Shown one piece after another: positions 10,199-20,175 of a stretch of 64,000 nucleotides of DNA (its first letter is position 1; every line of letters begins with the position of its first letter). Source of the DNA: Pyrenula massariospora (Eukaryota > Ascomycota > Eurotiomycetes > Pyrenulales > Pyrenulaceae). The DNA lies in the NCBI GenBank assembly GCA_021030905.1, contig JAGFMI010000027.1, forward strand, positions 1-64,000, given 5' to 3'. The position numbers and the translations under genes were made by a program. A model generated the notes under the pieces. That model was not told where the DNA came from and made no database searches. It was given only the letters and a program-made list of their open reading frames with translations.

Positions 10199-10719
10199 TC
10201 CCGCTTCGGAATGGAAGCAGAGGAGGGTGGTGAAATGGTTAAGAAAATCATATCGTATTGCTGAAAGGATCTGCAAGCAAAAGTAATATGAACCGGGCTA
10301 GGTTTATGCCAAAAAATGCTGGGCACATTGTGGAAGGACACAGGGGCACAGGCTCAAGTAACGAAAGCCAGCGTTTCACGCTAACTATCAGTGACGAGAT
10401 GGAGAGCTAAGTGGAATCTTTCCGTCGCGGTAAAAGCATTACAAGACTAGGGCACATTGGCACCATGAGATAGCCGCGATTCGCCTCGTAGCGCTGTATC
10501 TATACCCGTGAATACACAGCTGGATTGACAGCCGATGACTCCTGTGCTTTCCTGCCTGGTCCATTAGAAATTAAGAAGCCATGGAACCCAAATAACGGTT
10601 CTCCTGCGGGTGAACTGACCTTTCCATGCCCTGCGACGGTTCATTCTTTGAGAATCCTCTAGTTCACTGGACTGTCTCGCAATAGCCTCTGAGCTGGCGC
10701 TCAATGGTATGAGACGACG
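10199..10719. promoter_or_regulatory. Intergenic region upstream of Zn2Cys6 gene
   Basis: This 521-nt spacer between tandem genes holds no recognisable gene or repeat. It should contain the promoter of the transcription factor. Confidence 0.35.
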
Positions 10720-12774
10720 ATGTCGGTCCCACGCGTCGACCGTGACCCAGGCGAACACATTCCTACTCAATCGGGAAAACCCAGGCAGAGGACTTGGAAA
10801 CCCAAGGTCCGGACGGGTGAGTGACTGCAAACGTCGCGCCAAGACCTCACCTCCTGACCGAGGTGGCAGGCTGTCAAACGTGCAAGTATGTAGAAGGGCG
10901 CCATGTCACCATCTTGGTCTCCCCCATTCTCATTTTATACTCTTGGGCAGGCAGCGGAGAGTGAAGTGTGATGAGACCCGGCCGGCATGTCTGCGGTGCA
11001 CCAAAAGTAGGATTTCGTATCTGTCAATCATCCAGCCTTACTTGCTCACCATGTTTGTAGCGGGTCGTAAATGCGACGGCTATGGGTCGACCATGACCAT
11101 GCAGGTTGTCGATTTTGTCTTGGGCAACCCCTCGGAGAAAAGAGCCCTGCAGTTCTTCTATGAGAAGACGGCTCCACACCTCTCCGACTATTTCGATGCC
11201 CCTTTCTGGAACAGTTTTTTGATGCGACAGAGCCGCGTTCACCCGGCCATTAAACATGGCCTGATGGCTCTTGGAGCGGCGTACGAGTCAACCCTGTGAG
11301 CCATTTCCTCCCTTCCTAGACGTTCTTCTTCCTCATCATGGAATTAGGATTTTTAAAGGTTACATGGAGAATCACGCTACGACTCCACCGGATACGCTTT
11401 GCTTGCAGGAGGTGAATAAATCCATCAATCTACTCACAGCAGACCCAGAAAACGTTTCACTAGGCGTAATACTAATGTCTTCGATTCTCTTCTACCACCT
11501 GGGTTTTCTCATGCCTAGAACAGGCTCTGTCACCCACATGAATCAGGCCCTGCGCATTGTCGAGGAATACAAGCGAAATTACAGTGCTGGAAAGCCCCAT
11601 CCACTACTGCCCCCGGGAGAGGTCGACCTCGTTGAAAATCATATCATCCCATTGCTTACCAGGATCGGGGGCTCCTTAGGCTCTATGTTGGACCCAGCCC
11701 ATTCCGTTAGCCAGACAGCGCTATTCAGCGGAGAGGTCGACCTGCCACCGGAACGAGAGCAACCAAGACTCTCTGAAAGTTTCAGCGACCTCTACCAAGC
11801 AAAAGAAGGCCTTATTCCCATCCTGGTTTGGACGCTCGATCGTAAAGCTAGACAGGTCCAGGATGCGACCTACGTTGCTGGTGACCCTCTTGATCAGGAC
11901 ATCCAAATGCAATTCAAAAAATGGGAGATTCTCTTGGATGATTTCTTATCCACGCAAGGACGACAAAATCCCCAGTCTTCCGTCCCGCAGGGCGCTTGTT
12001 TGCTGAGACTGTACGCGTACTTCGCGCAGCTCATAGCGCGATGCATTCACGTTCCTGACGAAACCTGTTTCGACAAGTGCAACGATGCCTTTCAGGAGAT
12101 TGCCGACCTGTGCGACAAGTTCTTTGAGCTCGTTCCTGACGACGTTCCAGACGCGGCGCCAAAGTTCGCAATCGACCTTTCGGTGCTGCGGCCGCTTCAG
12201 TTCATTGCTCTTCGTTGTCGCGAACCTTCCATCCGCCGACAGGCTTTGAAGGCTCTGCTAGGGACGCTGCGGGAGGAAGGAGGTCATTGTGGCAGGGAAT
12301 CGGTAGGCTATTGAATCACCGTTTACTAAACCCTAAATAGCTAATTCTGGTTCACTGCAGGGTCTCTTCGTTATGGCAATCATAGAAATGGAGGAAGACG
12401 GCCTTGGAACTCTCAATTCTTGTAAGGACATCCCGGAAGCGAATCGCATTCGGCTTTACGGCATGGCAACGCACTACAGCGTTGAGAAAGAGGTCATTAC
12501 TCTGCGCTATACAAGATATCCGTATGACGAAGAACTCGGCGCCAAGATGGAAGTTGCACATGCCTACCTTTCACCAGCTTTTGGCCGCCCCGTCGGCGAG
12601 GATCAGGTCTTGCTGAAAGTCACATATCCCGAGCCAGGGCACGAGGATGATTTCCCGTCTCCCTTCTGGTTCTGGCGGAATAGGTTGGATTACTACGACC
12701 CGTGGAAACCCCAGGGTGGGTTCACCTTCAACGCTTCGGTCTTCCCGTTCTTGCCCCGGAATTTAACCTTCTAG
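10720..12774 (+). CDS. Zn2Cys6 fungal transcription factor
   Basis: Six exons, 10720-10816, 10870-10885, 10951-11006, 11061-11295, 11348-12302 and 12361-12774, give 590 aa with consistent phases. The zinc cluster begins at residue 33 (GCQTCKQRRVKCDETRPACL, then RCTKTGRKC). Its Cys spacing is 2-6-6-2-6, at residues 34, 37, 44, 51, 54 and 61, preceded by the basic WKPKVRT. The finger is cut by three introns and one of its exons is only 16 nt. A C6-regulator middle region follows (EKRALQFFYEKTAPHLSDYF and HPAIKHGLMALGAAYES), typical of the DUF3468/Fungal_trans_2 class. The C-terminus (QGGFTFNASVFPFLPRNLTF) is unassigned. It is presumably a nuclear sequence-specific regulator. Targets are unknown, and the neighbours do not suggest a pathway. 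Confidence 0.88.
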
Positions 12775-14028
12775 ACCCCGAGAAAGACTTCAGCTTCCTC
12801 GTATTAGCACTTGAAGGTTTTAGAAGGTTCATTGGTCATTCTACTAGTTTCACAAGACCGAACTAGAATCTTCTGATATAACGTGTGGGTCAACACAACG
12901 CTATGGCGGAAAACGACTTTTCATCTATCTCAATGCTGAGAACGAGCCATGTAGCCAAAATGGCACAAGGCACTAAAACCAAATTTCAATATTAGCACGG
13001 CACGAGGACTTGCTTGTCGCTCTCAATTCCAGTAATTTTATTGGGATAGCCCGAGCTTACAAGGATAGCCGGTGCAGCTTGCTTAGAGCCAATATGGCTA
13101 GCATCAAACCACTATGAATACTGTTGACGACAAGAAGGTTGAATATCTACTTCACCTTCGTACCAGAGCTCGATAGATCGAGATTGACGGCCACCTGCAT
13201 ATCACTGCCGTGTGTCCTACTAAGCAATGTCAAAGACCTCTGGCTCTCAAGTCCCGGCACATGCAGATCAACCCAAGCACATGGGCAGGCAAAAATTCAG
13301 CCAGCAAGGTGGGCGGTTCTCGAGATTGACTCGTAGGTTGTTGGACAAGAGCCGAACTCTGGAGGAGCATGATAAAATGGAGGTAGAATGGAAATGTCCG
13401 GAGTTTTTGATATTTATGCCTCGGTTGAACTTTCAAAGTCAATCTGACAGAAATTGAAAGACTAGTCTGGAGAACGGGATAGATCAAGAGTTTAACTTCA
13501 CAAACTGATGTTCTGATTGAAACTTTCATCTAAGATCTGGTTAAGTACGGTATATACACCTCAGACCGTTATACAGGTGGCAAGGGATGCCGCTTACCAT
13601 CTATGCGAACAAAGCTTTATTTTTCGCTATCAACCAAATTCCCTTGCCTCGCGCTGATGCTCCCACTGTGAAACTTCCGCCAAGCCATCCGCCTCAAGTT
13701 GCGCCATCCCTCAAGCTGAATCTAGAAAGGCTGTTTAACCGGGGTATTGGCTATTTATCCACTTTGTCAAGCCAGTCCCGGCATGGAATGGAGATTCTCA
13801 AAAACGAACCTCATGTTCGAAGCTCAATTCTAGCGCCATATCTCGTGCTTGGCTCTCCATTGAAGCAGGCCAGAGTTCGGTAAAACAGATACTAGCAATT
13901 AGCGCAAACCCTTCGGATACGATCCTTCCAGGATGTAAGGCGATATAGTGGTTGCTCTGGCTGTTTTCGGCGGAGGTCTCAGTAAGCAATCCGCCTAGTG
14001 ACCTTTACTTAGTTACAAGGCATGACCC
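12775..14028. other. 1.25 kb convergent intergenic region
   Basis: This stretch separates the 3' ends of the Zn2Cys6 gene and the PROPPIN gene. Several 60-100 codon open frames occur on both strands, but none has domain-like content. No tRNA or repeat is seen. Confidence 0.4.
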
Positions 14029-15340
14029 TCATCCGGAGCCCAAGTAGCGTTTCCATCCATCTCTCAAGCAGAATCTCTTGCCTTCATGATCTTCACGTAT
14101 CTTGAAACGTTCCCATCTGCCGTCGTGTCCGGCCCCAACCACTACGATTGTCTGTTCATCTATCCAGCCTATCATGCCCTTCGGGGGTCTGCCGATGGAT
14201 GTCCCAAGAGCGGGTATGTAGCTCTGCTTGCCATCTAGGGGCTCATCTCCGATCTCGAAATGCGCGTGCGCAAAGGAGTACATATCGGAGAAGAGGCGAG
14301 GCATCAGCGGTATCTTCCCGAGGAAACCCCATTTGTGGACATTGTTGTCTTCGGTGGGTGTGGACGGAGAAGCACTCCTTCGTGTAGGAGAGTATTGGTG
14401 CTGATTAGAGTGTAGCATCGGCAAGTCGAAAATGTGTAATGTTGATTTGTCAGAAGTAACTGCAAGCAATTTGCCCGAGGGAGAAAAAGCAACAGAAAAG
14501 ACAAACGCCTGGTCTACGCCGCGGCGTAGCTCTGCGATCCTCGTGCAGTTTGAGGTGGAGAACACACGAATTAAGGTGCCTGTGTCGCTGGCTGTGGCGA
14601 GAAGAGACCCGTCCTGGCTGAGATCGAGTGCCCGTAAATGCGAACTATGGGCGGGAATAATGCTTATATTCCCTGTATTGTGCTCAACGACTTGGATTTG
14701 GCCTGGTGTTCTCCCCGGAAAAGCAACCAGCTTTGTCCCAAGACAGCAAAGGCCAAGGGGATTATCAGCAGTCTCATAAACCGACAGGCGGTTAGGAGGT
14801 GTTGAAAAAGCATAAACGTGAACGCTGTTCTGGAGGACGACTATGATACGTGACTTAGATAGTCGGACTCGGAGGACTGAAGTCTTGAAATCAAGGGTGA
14901 TGGCGACTTTTTGTTTGGCATCATCCCAGATGATGACCTGTAAGTCGCTTCAGCTTCAGGCCGGCCTAGAATGTAAGCGTTTCCACGTACCTTGTTCTGT
15001 GCGAATTTTGGTTTCTTGCCTCCACCAACAAGGGCCAGATAGTTGTATCGCCCAAGCATCTCTGTTTTTCCGATTCCGGCATTAAAGTCTACGACAATGT
15101 CAATTTGGGAACAGCATGGAACGTCTCGTTGGACATGTGGTACCTCTCGAGACTCGCAGCTCACAAGGATCAGAATTGAAGACTGGTAAGCATTTTTAGC
15201 CAGAAATCTGAAGATTCCAAGGCCGGCATACCGCAGAACCCCGAATCCAAGCCCACTGAGAAACAACTAGCATCATGGTTGAAAGCTGCGGAGAGAGATA
15301 CAGGGCCGACAGACTCGTCGATAACAGGCCGAGTGTTCAT
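14029..15340 (-). CDS. HSV2: PROPPIN beta-propeller, Hsv2/Atg18 family
   Basis: Four exons, 15232-15340, 15144-15182, 14991-15088 and 14029-14937, give 384 aa. The introns are 49, 55 and 53 nt. The protein starts MNTRPVIDESVGPVSLSAAF. WD-like blades include SCFSVGLDSGFCVFNSDP, YNYLALVGGG.KPKFAQNKV.IWDD, LDLSQDGSLLATASDTGTLI and FSPSGKLLAVTSDKSTLHIF. The phosphoinositide-binding motif is LRRG (in AELRRGVDQ). PROPPINs bind PI3P/PI(3,5)P2 through two sites flanking the RRG and act in autophagy (micro- and nucleophagy for Hsv2) and vacuole homeostasis at endosomal or vacuolar membranes. The short loop between the last blades and the overall length favour Hsv2 over Atg18 or Atg21, but this is inference. 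The gene is divergent from the septin. Confidence 0.88.
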
Positions 15341-15963
15341 CTTTGACAGTCAACGCGACGAAAGCCGCGAAAGAATGAAAGACAAGAAGAGAAGAGGCAT
15401 GATGAAGCTTGTGCCTAGCTTGCCCGTACAAGGGACTAAATTATGAGCCCGTGAAGCTCCCCGGACCATGGGACTTTGTAAACAGATCCCCGCAGACGTA
15501 GGGAAACTAAACCGCATTGGGATCTCTGTATTCTGGTCCGCTGGCAGGTCATGTTGTTGCCTTGCCCTCAAGGGAAATATAACGTGACCGGGTGAAGAGT
15601 CATTAGATTTAAACATCGGCTTGTGATGGTCTTTCGTTCCTGAAGTACAAATCAACTTAATATAATCGTCAGTGCAGGGACGCAAATTTCCTGAGATGTG
15701 GAGGCACTGGAGACGACCTGTTAGGGGAAAGTGAATCCCCGGTTTTTCTTGGCCGCGCCTGGCCTAAAGTCGACTGGCCTCCCCCTTCCCGCGCTTCACC
15801 CTTTTTTCGTGACAGCTTCATCTCAATCCCATCCAGCCTTTTCGACACTCTCGAGCTCTCTCTGTCGCTCCGATAGACGATCTCGCGCACGAGTATCTCA
15901 TCCCGGCGACACTCGCTTGATTACACCCCGAAATTCGAACAGTTCCTTCTCCCGTCTTTGTCC
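15341..15963. promoter_or_regulatory. Divergent promoter region PROPPIN / septin
   Basis: These 623 nt lie between opposed starts. A pyrimidine-rich tract at about 15778-15808 precedes the septin, which is common for fungal housekeeping promoters. I found no TATA box near either ATG. Confidence 0.4.
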
Positions 15964-17344
15964 ATGTCTTCACCTTCGAACGCGGTAGGTCCTTTCCTTT
16001 TCGCTTGTGTTACCTCCGCTGTCAAACCGATTGCATCTTCACTGCTGACGAATTTGTTATTCTAGCTCAAAATGCGCCGGAAGAAGAATGTCAAGAAGGG
16101 TATTCAGTTCTGCTTGATGGTTTGTGGAGCCAGCGGAACCGGTGCGACTCCGACTTTGGTGCCAGCTTCGACATGCAGCTAATTTCTCTTAGGACGTACC
16201 ACATTCGTCAATACCCTCTGCGGCCGACGAGTTTTGGCAGGAAAGGACTCTGATGATCCAGACGCAGCACATTTGGAGGAGGGCGTTCGCATCAAGCCTT
16301 CTACAGTTGGTCCGTCAAGGAAAGCTACGCCAAGGCTTCAAGCTGTGGCTAACAACGATCGCAGAGCTTGAATTCGATGAGGAAGGCACCCGCATCTCCT
16401 TGACAATCGTTGATACACCTGGCTTTGGCGATCTCATCGACAACGAGGCTTCATTTTCTGAGATCGTCGGGTATCTAGAACGCCAATATGATGACATCTT
16501 GGCTGAAGAGTCCCGCATCAAGCGTAACCCAAGATTCAGGGACAACCGTGTCCATGCACTGCTCTACTTCATTACACCTACGGGCCATGGACTGAGGGAG
16601 CTTGATATCGAACTGATGAAGCGATTGTCGCCGCGCGTGAATGTGATACCTGTTATCGGAAAAGCCGATTCTCTTACATCAGCCGAGCTCGCAGAATCAA
16701 AGAAGCTTGTCATGGAAGATATTGAACATTATCGGATCCCGGTCTACAACTTCCCATATGATGTGGAAGAGGATGACGAAGATACCGTCGAAGAGAACGC
16801 CGAATTGCGTGGCCTGATGCCTTTTGCAATCGTCGGCTCAGAGGATGTACTTGATATCGGTGGTAGGAGAGTCCGAGCGCGACAATATCCTTGGGGTGTT
16901 GTTGAAGTTGAGAACCCAAAACACTCGGATTTTCTCGCTATTCGCAGCGCGCTCTTGCACTCGCATTTGGCTGACCTGAAAGAAATCACTAATGACTTCC
17001 TCTACGAAAACTACCGTACTGACAAGCTTAGCAAGAGTGTCGATGGTGGTGCTGCTGCGTAAGTCCAATGTCTATGCGTGTTGAGCGAAGCTGACTTTTG
17101 CTATAGCAACCAAGATTCATCCATGAATCCTGAAGACTTGGCGTCCCAATCTGTCCGCCTGAAGGAAGAGCAGTTGCGCCGTGAAGAGGAGAAGCTTCGC
17201 GAGATTGAAGTCAAGGTGCAGCGTGAGATCAATGAGAAGAGACAAGAGCTGCTGGCTCGTGAGAGTCAGTTGAGGGAGATTGAGGCTCGTATGAACCGCG
17301 AACAAAGTCAGAGCGAAGGCATGAATGGCGAGGTTGAAGCATAG
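15964..17344 (+). CDS. aspA: Septin, Cdc11/AspA class
   Basis: Five exons, 15964-15984, 16066-16141, 16193-16309, 16365-17058 and 17107-17344, give 381 aa. The first exon codes only MSSPSNA. The G1 P-loop is GASGTGRTTF, split after GTG by a 51-nt intron. G3 is DTPGFGD, G4 appears as GKADS (AKAD-type), and the septin unique element lies near the end of the GTPase domain (about residues 255-300). The P-loop Arg (GRTTF rather than GKST) is the known hallmark of the Cdc11/AspA group, which has little or no GTPase activity. The C-terminus (RLKEEQLRREEEKLREIEVK onward, about residues 315-370) is a coiled coil used for filament pairing. The role is septin filaments at septa, hyphal tips and branch sites. 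Confidence 0.96.
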
Positions 17345-18199
17345 TCGCTATAAGCCGATCGAGGGTGGATGGCCATGGCATAGAAGAAGCACCGGGCGAC
17401 AGCTTGGGCGGGAGGGCAACCGTGATCATGGGTTTCCAATCCTTTGGTTTGCCCTAGCTGGCTGAGACCACCTTGCCAGGAAAATCCTTGGAGAGTATGG
17501 AGTCCATGATGAACATTGTATCACATTTTAATCCTGTTGCGAAGCGGATATTTTCATTTCTCATAGTTACCCTCTGCCATTGTTTGTGCTTGGTAGGGTA
17601 GAATTCTAGCAGTCCCTCAGTTCTGCGAGCTTTCGGGCTGCTTTTTATTATACCCAATTTACTTTCAATTTTTCCACACGGCCATGATGGTCGCACGCGT
17701 ATTCATTCAGCATCGATCGATTTGCAGCTCCTTCGAGCTCTTAGAATGTCCCCAAGAGCCTACAAGAATAGCGATGGGAAACAAATTCTACCGAACGAGA
17801 GACGCCCAGTCGAGTAATCAACTTACCTTGGCACCAGGAAACACACCGCCATGAGGAAAAAGAAAATTTCCCCGGACACAATAGTATGCGGGGTTTGCTG
17901 CAAAAGCAATCACGTAGAGCGGGTTGCTAAAGCTTGTTCGTCCATTTGCAGACCCTTCGCATTGCATCGCAGAGCCGCCGCTGATCCTGAGGCGGAGGAG
18001 GGAAGATTCTGTTGGTCCGGACATACCTTCCCTTGGTGTGCGTTGGCTGTCGCGTGAGGTGGGCGCTGAGTCCCAAATAAGGACTTCAACTAGCGAGGGT
18101 ATGTCTTCGATAGACTTGAGAACAATGTCGGTGACTCGGAACGCATGAATGGCTTCTGCATACGTAAATGGAGGATTCACATACCTGTCCTCATTGCAT

Positions 18200-18288
18200 C
18201 AATTGAGCAAGGAGAGCAGCGGCACTCTATCACCACGCCGTTGCAATAGTAGTACACAAGATTCGTGGGAAATCACCTTGCTCAATTG
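18200..18288. repeat. 13-bp perfect inverted repeat
   Basis: CAATTGAGCAAGG at 18200-18212 recurs as its reverse complement CCTTGCTCAATTG at 18276-18288, with a 63-nt spacer. The flanks do not extend the match. It could form a stem-loop or be the relic of a small insertion; no target-site duplication is obvious. Confidence 0.6.
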
Positions 18289-19735
18289 AAAGCCCTCGCA
18301 AGCAGAATCGGCGTCCCTGGGCCATCAAACGACCACATTCGAGCTGTGCTAGCTGTCCTCTAGACTCATGGCCCTGCTTCATCAGTGCAGTTTTGGGACG
18401 CTTGCAGACGGAGTCGGCTCCCCGGGCTCCCAAGAATGCTAGCTATGTCGCTGGATGGTAGATGTCCTCACCACTAGATACTGCTATAACGCAGCGGCAG
18501 GAATGCAGAGCAATGCACATTGCACACTGTACTTGCCATCCCATGGTCGTCCGGCCTAGGTATAAGCGAGGCCAACGACATTAATCGCGCAAGTACGTTC
18601 CCGGAAGCTGCAGCGCGGGGAACCTTGTTGTGGAACAGCTTACAGCGATGAGAGCGTGGGGGAGCGAGTTTGAGATTTGGGGTGCAGTAGTCTGACGACC
18701 CAGCAGAGTGCGGTGAGAGAGGCTCCATCGTGTCCTTTGGAGGCGGAATTTCCCAGTCAGATGTCATGGGAAAAGTCTTTGACATTATTACTGGCAAGAG
18801 GGATGGGAAGGATGCAAGCATCTGATGAGAAGAGTTATCCACCGCGGCATTTTCAGCCGCCAGGCCCGACTATTTGATGACCCACCAGGCCAAGCTGCCC
18901 ATCCTCTCCCTTTTCTGACAGTTCCGATGCACCAGATCTTGGTGGCAGCTGTCACAGAGGATTGGCAAACAGGCACACAGCAATCACCGACCGTTGCCAA
19001 TGTGAGAGCTGTCGTTGCCAATGCTGATGCCAATGGTGGCGAGGCTAGCAGGAGGAGGACCCTTTTCCCTCACAGCCTTACCGTTGGAGGTTGGAAAGGG
19101 AGCCCGATCTCGATGTAAAGACGTCGTCGTACGTATGATGGGCGGCGTCCGGACATATGTCAAACGACCTGACTGACGCGGTGATGTCGTACGAAGTCGC
19201 GGTGATGGAGTCCTGCTATTACATTAAGTCTCCGATGCCACACATGGTCGGCTTCGGAAGCCGAGTCTGCTGTCATGATCAGACGCGGCACTGGTTTCCG
19301 AATGATCGCGATCTGCTCGAGAGCATGTATGTCAGCCAACTCGCCACTACTTGAACGATGCCTCAATTCAACAAGGCCCGTCGTAAACTTAGGAGCTCGA
19401 GGCTGTAAAAGACGGTCCGAGGTCGTATCTGACAGGGCGAGTCACCCGCAAAAGAGCTGAGGCGATCCTTGGAACCCTGGTCAGACGCCCGGTGGAAAAG
19501 TCGCAAGGCCCTGATCGCCTGGCGCGTTAGCCCCGATCGGGCGCTCCCCAATCCTCCCTAGAGCCCCTCCACACACGCGCAATTTAGGGATGCTCGGTCC
19601 CTAATTCACACCCTCCCCATCACAGCCGGACAGCAGTCCCACACTACGCCCGTACTATTACTGTCGCTACGCTACCGCTACCACCTCAAACCTCCCTCCC
19701 TCCCTGCCGTTTGCCGCTGCCAGTCAATTGCCCAC

Positions 19736-19857
19736 ATGCCTTATCCTCCTCCTTTGCCTTCTACTTCTCTCCGTTCTTCTTTCCTTTCTCTTTTCACTCA
19801 CTCGCCATGAATCGACCCCGGACCGTTTTGTGCCAAGGCATCGGACCTTATTCTTAG
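19736..19857 (+). promoter_or_regulatory. Two overlapping upstream ORFs before the Hal4-like kinase
   Basis: uORF1 runs 19736-19810 (24 codons plus stop, starts MPYPPPLPSTS). uORF2 starts inside its stop by an ATGA overlap and runs 19807-19857 (16 codons plus stop). Both lie just after a CT-rich tract and would be in the leader if transcription starts near 19600-19730. The transcription start itself is not visible, so a role in translation control is inference. Confidence 0.4.
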
Positions 19858-20079
19858 AAGCTGTGCCTGACGCCTTCCCTGCACCCTGTCATTCCTGGCC
19901 TGCACAATTTCATCATTCCCCGCCAACCGCGAACGGCCTGCTCTTGGGTTCCCTTTCTCCGGCAACTTTCTGTTTACCGGACCTTTGAACGTATTGTGGC
20001 TCAATAATATCGCAGGAGCAGGTCTCTCAACTTCCGATCTCCTTCCCTGAAGCCTCGAACAGCGACCGGAGTGCACCTG

Positions 20080-20169
20080 ATGTCCGTTCCACGGTCTCGC
20101 CAAACTCTAGAGGTGCATACACCAAACTCCTTCGACAATCTCATTGCTCCTGGTCCAAAGCTCCTCTAG
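20080..20169 (+). promoter_or_regulatory. Third uORF, in frame with and 6 nt before the kinase ATG
   Basis: ATG at 20080 opens 29 codons (starts MSVPRSRQTLEVHTP) that end at TAG 20167-20169. The kinase ATG at 20176 is in the same frame, so only TAG-GGC-AAA separates the two. A ribosome finishing here could reinitiate, or read-through would give an N-terminally extended kinase. Confidence 0.45.
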
Positions 20170-20175
20170 GGCAAA

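Larger units (their letters stand above)
17345..20175. other. 2.8 kb gene-poor region upstream of the Hal4-like kinase
   Basis: No complete gene could be assembled here. The region holds the septin 3' end, an open minus-strand frame at 17818-18180 with a faint oxidoreductase C-terminus look, a 13-bp inverted repeat (18200-18212 and 18276-18288), repeated GTTGCCAATG words near 18990-19020, and a CT-rich stretch from about 19560. That CT-rich stretch probably marks the start of the kinase transcript and is followed by several short upstream ORFs. It may also host a non-coding RNA. Nothing in it resembles a transposon. Confidence 0.4.

Noticed and set aside
10014-10286. Plus-strand frame of 90 codons, rich in Arg/Lys
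   Set aside because: It is a shifted frame of the third Spo12-like exon and preceding intron; the spliced frame explains the region better.
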